NCBI RefSeq assembly: GCF_024362385.1
Contig: NZ_CP101466.1
Coordinates: 992,001-1,056,000, forward strand
Direction: 5' to 3'
Source: Arthrobacter sp. DNA4
GTDB taxonomy: Bacteria; Actinomycetota; Actinomycetes; Actinomycetales; Micrococcaceae
DNA length: 64,000 nucleotides
Below the pieces are notes generated by a model. The model made no database searches. It saw only the letters and a program-made list of their open reading frames with translations, and was not told the DNA's origin. How positions within the stretch are numbered: position 1 is the stretch's first letter; every line of letters begins with the position of its first letter. Made by a program: the position numbers and the translations under genes. Positions 61,118 through 64,000 of the stretch are shown here, piece by piece.

Positions 61118-62215
61118 ATGGACAACGATCTTCGCGCACAGGCGGCACCGGATTATGCGGCCGTGGTGCTGGGCAACCTTTCCGAGGCCTTCCCGCACTC
61201 GGCCCACCACACCCAGGTGTCCGCTGACGACCGGCCCACTCCGGAGCAGATCCACCCCGCCTTCTACACCTCCTTCGACTGGCACTCCTGCGTGCACATG
61301 CACTGGCTGGGGGCCAGCCTGTTGGGCGGCACCCACGGGTCGCCTCCTGCAGGGGCTGCCCCGGCGGGAGCGTCCGACGGCGGCACGGCAGCCTGGGTGG
61401 ACAGCTCCACCGGGGCGTCGCTCCGGGAAGCACTGGGCGCCAACCTGACGCCGGCCAAGCTGGCAGTGGAACGGGACTACCTGGTAGCCAACCCCTCCTG
61501 GGAGCGGCCCTACGGGTGGGCGTGGCTGATGCGGCTGGCCGCCACGTGTGCTGGCTCCTCCGATGCACAGCTCCGTGAATGGGGCACCGCGCTGGATCCG
61601 CTGGTGGACGCCGTGGCGGAGCTCAGCGTGGCGTGGATGGCCAAGGCCCAATACCCGGTGCGGCACGGGCTGCACACGAATGCTGCATTCGGCGTGGGCT
61701 ACATGCTGGATGCCTTCCGCTCGCTCGGCCGTACTGATGCGGCGAAGGCCTGCGAGGAAGCGGCCCGCACCTGGTTCGCGAATGACCGCGGCTGGCCGGG
61801 CGACTGGGAGCTCAGCGGCCAGGACTTCCTCTCCGCCGGCCTGAGCGAGGCGGACCTGATGCGCCGCGTCCTGACCGCTGATGAGTTCGCCGCCTGGTTC
61901 GCAGCGTTCCTCCCGGAGCTTTCCGTGGAGTCGCGGATCCTGCAGCCGGTGGGCGTCACAGATGAGACCGACGGCTACCTGGTGCATCTGCACGGGCTCA
62001 ACCTGACCCGCGCCGGACAGGTGGCACGCATCATCGCCACGCTCCGCGAATCCACCAGGCCCGAGGCCTCCGCCGCGGCGGCTGTGCTCAACGAGGCCTT
62101 GGATCCGCTGCTGAAGGCCGGGCTCCACGGGCTGGAGAGCGGCGACTTCATGTCCACGCACTGGCTGGCCAGCTTCGCCTGGGACGCGCTGGGATCCGTG
62201 GCGGCGCTGGACTGA
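61118..62215 (+). CDS. DUF2891 family protein
   Basis: A 365-aa soluble protein with family patterns DWHSCVHMHWLGASLL, NPSWERPYGWAWLMRLA, YPVRHGLHTNAAFGVGYMLD and HLHGLNLTRAGQVARI. It probably forms an alpha-helical toroid. Its function is unknown, but its link with DUF969/DUF979 and pxp genes suggests a step in pyroglutamate or related metabolism. AAGGAG is close before the ATG. A strong terminator follows at 62263-62294. Confidence 0.87.
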   Translation: MDNDLRAQAAPDYAAVVLGNLSEAFPHSAHHTQVSADDRPTPEQIHPAFYTSFDWHSCVHMHWLGASLLGGTHGSPPAGAAPAGASDGGTAAWVDSSTGASLREALGANLTPAKLAVERDYLVANPSWERPYGWAWLMRLAATCAGSSDAQLREWGTALDPLVDAVAELSVAWMAKAQYPVRHGLHTNAAFGVGYMLDAFRSLGRTDAAKACEEAARTWFANDRGWPGDWELSGQDFLSAGLSEADLMRRVLTADEFAAWFAAFLPELSVESRILQPVGVTDETDGYLVHLHGLNLTRAGQVARIIATLRESTRPEASAAAAVLNEALDPLLKAGLHGLESGDFMSTHWLASFAWDALGSVAALD

Positions 62216-62262
62216 CCATCCAGCAGGTGACGGGATCAACCAGTCACATTTGGTTTGAAAGG

Positions 62263-62305
62263 ACGCGGCGGTGCCCATATGGGCACCGCCGCGTTAGTCT
62301 TTTCC
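62263..62305 (+). terminator. strong intrinsic terminator after DUF2891
   Basis: A perfect 14-bp stem, ACGCGGCGGTGCCC (62263-62276) with 62281-62294, loop ATAT, followed by TAGTCTTTTCCC. It ends the 5-oxoproline cluster. Confidence 0.85.
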
Positions 62306-62387
62306 CACCACGCCCAGCGCGTGACCTGGGAGCAGCGGGCAGGGTCGTAATGAGCTGACCGTCCGCCCGCGAGCCCAGAGGAATCCC

Positions 62388-62651
62388 ATGCGCCAGCACG
62401 TCAGCACCTGCACGTCAGACCCTGCGACGGCAGGGCAAACCGCCCTCAAGCCCAGGAGGAAGCGGACCAGGCATCCCCGGATCGCCGCGGGGGACAGAGT
62501 CCGCTTCGCCGAGGGAACCGTCTCCGGCACCGGGGTGGTGGATGCCGTGACATCGGACTACTCCGTTATCTGGGTGTGGACCGACGAAGGCCAGGGCCGG
62601 CGGATGTTCCTGCAGGGGTACGGAAGCATCGTCACCGCGGTGGAGGCCTAA
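62388..62651 (+). CDS. small hypothetical protein, 87 aa
   Basis: An 87-aa basic protein with a likely SH3-like or KOW-like beta core (ITAGDRVRF-like IAAGDRVRFAEGTVSGTGVVDAV, YSVIWVWTDEGQGRRMFLQGYGSIV). Such cores occur in small nucleic-acid- or wall-associated proteins; no family can be named. AGAGGA lies 5 bases before the ATG. Its last bases overlap the stop of the convergent gene. Confidence 0.6.
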   Translation: MRQHVSTCTSDPATAGQTALKPRRKRTRHPRIAAGDRVRFAEGTVSGTGVVDAVTSDYSVIWVWTDEGQGRRMFLQGYGSIVTAVEA

Positions 62652-62794
62652 TTCAGCTGTTCGGAGCGTCTCGCGCGCCGCTCGTCGGCTTGCAGGATTC
62701 CATCGCGGACCGCGGCGCGGATCACGCCGTACAGGATGTAGAATAAGACGGCCCCGACGAGGACAAACAGGACAAGCCCGGTAAAGTCACCCAT
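62648..62794 (-). CDS. small single-pass membrane protein, 48 aa
   Basis: MGDFTGLVLFVLVGAVLFYILYGVIRAAVRDG forms one hydrophobic helix, followed by a basic tail (ERRARRSEQ). The ATG at 62794 has GGAGGAG 7 bases upstream and overlaps the 3' end of the upstream gene by 8 bp, so the two are coupled. The family is unknown. Confidence 0.65.
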   Translation of the reverse strand: MGDFTGLVLFVLVGAVLFYILYGVIRAAVRDGILQADERRARRSEQLN

Positions 62795-63428
62795 CAGTGC
62801 GCTCCTCCTCCGGCCAGTACGGCTGAACGGACGCCGCGGCACTCCGCAGCGTCCCGCCGTCGAGCATTAATGACGTTTCCGCCAGGCCGAAATCCGGCCA
62901 CTGGCAAACCAGCCGGAGGTCCCCGTCCGGCGGGAGCGGCCACAGCCAGAGCGTGCCGCTGCCGGAGAACTCCTCATCGCCACCGCCGCCACCACCGCCG
63001 TTCAGGGCGAGGACCGGGGGTTCCGGGTTGGTGCCCGGTTCCATCAACCCGTAGGGTACCTGGCTGCCGGTGCTGGCCTTTGAACCATCGGGGAATTCGA
63101 CGCCGAACATCAGCCCGGTCTGCCGTTCGCTGCGCCCATGAAAGCCCCTGCCAGGCTGGAAAAACAGCGGCTGCAAATCGTCCCAGTCCCCATCGGATTG
63201 ATCGGTCCGGCGGAAGAGCCAGGACAGACTGAACAGGCACCCGGTAGAGAAGACTTCGGCGCCTTTGACCGCCACCACCATTCCCGGCGTCCGGCTCACG
63301 AACCTGCCGAGGTGGACAACAGCCGGCACTTCGTAAGCGGGAGCGGCCACCCAGGGCGGCGGGACGAGCCTGGTTGCCCGCGGCCGGGGCGGCAGGGGAG
63401 GGACGGGAAAGTCCTGGAAGAAGGTCAT
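62787..63428 (-). CDS. hypothetical protein, 213 aa
   Basis: The sequence has a Pro-rich N-terminus, a central beta-rich domain (RTPGMVVAVKGAEVFSTGCLFSLSWLFRR) and a Gly run (NGGGGGGGDEEFSGSGTLWLWPLPPDGDLRLVCQWPDFGLAETS). It shows features of an uncharacterised actinobacterial family found beside small membrane proteins, but I cannot name it. The downstream 48-aa gene overlaps it by 8 bp. No signal peptide is evident. Confidence 0.7.
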   Translation of the reverse strand: MTFFQDFPVPPLPPRPRATRLVPPPWVAAPAYEVPAVVHLGRFVSRTPGMVVAVKGAEVFSTGCLFSLSWLFRRTDQSDGDWDDLQPLFFQPGRGFHGRSERQTGLMFGVEFPDGSKASTGSQVPYGLMEPGTNPEPPVLALNGGGGGGGDEEFSGSGTLWLWPLPPDGDLRLVCQWPDFGLAETSLMLDGGTLRSAAASVQPYWPEEERTDG

Positions 63429-63533
63429 GATGGTCCTTGGGTCCGCTGGCTGCGACCGACCAGCGGAACAAGCGGCTGTGCCGCCCTGGATCCCCCAATC
63501 CGTCCTTGCCCGGCCAAGTCTAGCGGGGATGCC

Positions 63534-64000
63534 TCAGGGCCTGGTGGCCTCCTCGAGGATTTCCAGCAGGTGGCGGTAGGAGCGGCCAGTCGCCTTGGAC
63601 ATTCCCAGCTCGCAGGTGCGGTTTGTAGAGGCGTAGGCGTCGAACTCCCGCTCGTTGATCTCGCCGGCCTGCCGGTTGGTCGCGGAGTCGGTGAGTTCAG
63701 GATGGAGCAGGCCCCGGTCGCCGGCGAACGCGCAGCAGCCCCAGTTGAGCGGCACGAAGACATCTTCCGTGACGGCCCCGGCAATTTCGAGCAGCGCGGG
63801 GTTGGTTCCCAGCTGGGTGGATGAGCACGTGGGGTGCAGAGCCATGGAACCCAGCGGAGCAGTCACCGTGAGCTGGCCCAGGACGTGCTGCTGGACGAAC
63901 TCCACCGAGTCAACAAAACGCAGTCCGGCATACCGTTCTCCGTCCGCGCCGACAAGACGCTTCATGGTGTCCAGGCCTTCCGTGCAGGAAGCGGCATCGC
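63534..64000 (-). CDS. C-terminal part of an FAD-binding / Fe-S oxidoreductase (D-lactate or glycolate dehydrogenase type), 5' end outside window
   Basis: The open frame runs to the window edge without a start. The visible part has DAASCTEGLDTMKRLV, then two CCG-type cysteine motifs, LHPTCSSTQLG and NWGCCAFAGDRGLLHPELT, and TNRTCELGMSKATG. These motifs mark the C-terminal Fe-S/CCG domain of FAD-linked D-lactate or glycolate oxidases. An internal ATG at 63965 would give 143 aa, but the homology clearly continues upstream. Confidence 0.82.
   Translation of the reverse strand, partial: DAASCTEGLDTMKRLVGADGERYAGLRFVDSVEFVQQHVLGQLTVTAPLGSMALHPTCSSTQLGTNPALLEIAGAVTEDVFVPLNWGCCAFAGDRGLLHPELTDSATNRQAGEINEREFDAYASTNRTCELGMSKATGRSYRHLLEILEEATRP

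Noticed and set aside
59816..62278. 820-codon minus-strand open frame
   Set aside because: Antisense to DUF969, DUF979 and DUF2891; composition is low-complexity His/Gln/Gly, as expected from high-GC shadow frames.

Overview
The window looks like chromosomal DNA of a high-GC Gram-positive actinobacterium of the Arthrobacter/Pseudarthrobacter group (Micrococcaceae). The support is the 16S rRNA sequence, the high GC content with strong third-position GC bias, an Rpf protein with the same layout as Micrococcus luteus Rpf, and about twelve genes whose -10 hexamer sits 6-7 bases before the start codon (leaderless transcripts). I see no insertion sequences, prophage genes, tRNAs or CRISPR arrays.

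Layout. 1-13.2 kb is mixed housekeeping: a glycosylase-like fragment, a membrane protein, an Rpf-LysM muralytic enzyme, an adenine/adenosine deaminase, a winged-helix/X25 protein, acylphosphatase, a RecB-like nuclease-helicase with a single-base frameshift, a TerC-like protein, RecQ and an aldo/keto reductase. 13.5-26.3 kb holds formaldehyde dehydrogenase, a GNAT protein, a serine hydrolase, two MFS transporters, dienelactone hydrolase, a CNNM/CBS protein, an ArsR-SRPBCC fusion under a 28-bp palindrome, MscS, DUF1304, a cupin and a frameshifted glycerophosphodiesterase.

26.5-38.1 kb is a complete sulfoquinovose (sulfo-EMP) catabolic island. The minus strand carries, in transcription order, a YihV-like kinase, YihT-like aldolase, ABC sugar-binding lipoprotein and two permeases, an aldehyde dehydrogenase (candidate sulfolactaldehyde dehydrogenase), a TauE/SafE exporter and a YihS-like isomerase. 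The plus strand carries a Gfo/Idh/MocA protein (candidate NAD-dependent sulfoquinovosidase), a DeoR-family repressor and a 2-hydroxyacid dehydrogenase. One TGTTGGAANNNCAACA operator lies between the divergent promoters and a second precedes the repressor gene.

38-46.5 kb has small stress and metabolism genes, an MFS/MarR pair with tandem operators, and two adjacent genes ending in Excalibur domains. 47.1-52.6 kb is one rRNA operon (16S-23S-5S) without spacer tRNAs, with a terminator. 52.6-54.2 kb has divergent leaderless methyltransferase and phosphotransferase genes. 54.2-62.2 kb is a 5-oxoproline utilisation cluster: pxpA, fused pxpB-pxpC, biotin carboxylase-BCCP, a GntR/FCD regulator, DUF969 (frameshifted)-DUF979 putative permease, and DUF2891. 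The promoters of its two halves share the motif GGATTGTTGAACAA. The right end holds small hypotheticals and the 3' part of an FAD/Fe-S oxidoreductase.

Three genes (RecB-like nuclease, glycerophosphodiesterase, DUF969) are each broken by exactly one base, two of them within short C or G runs and all in GC-rich context. Real pseudogenes or sequence errors are both possible.
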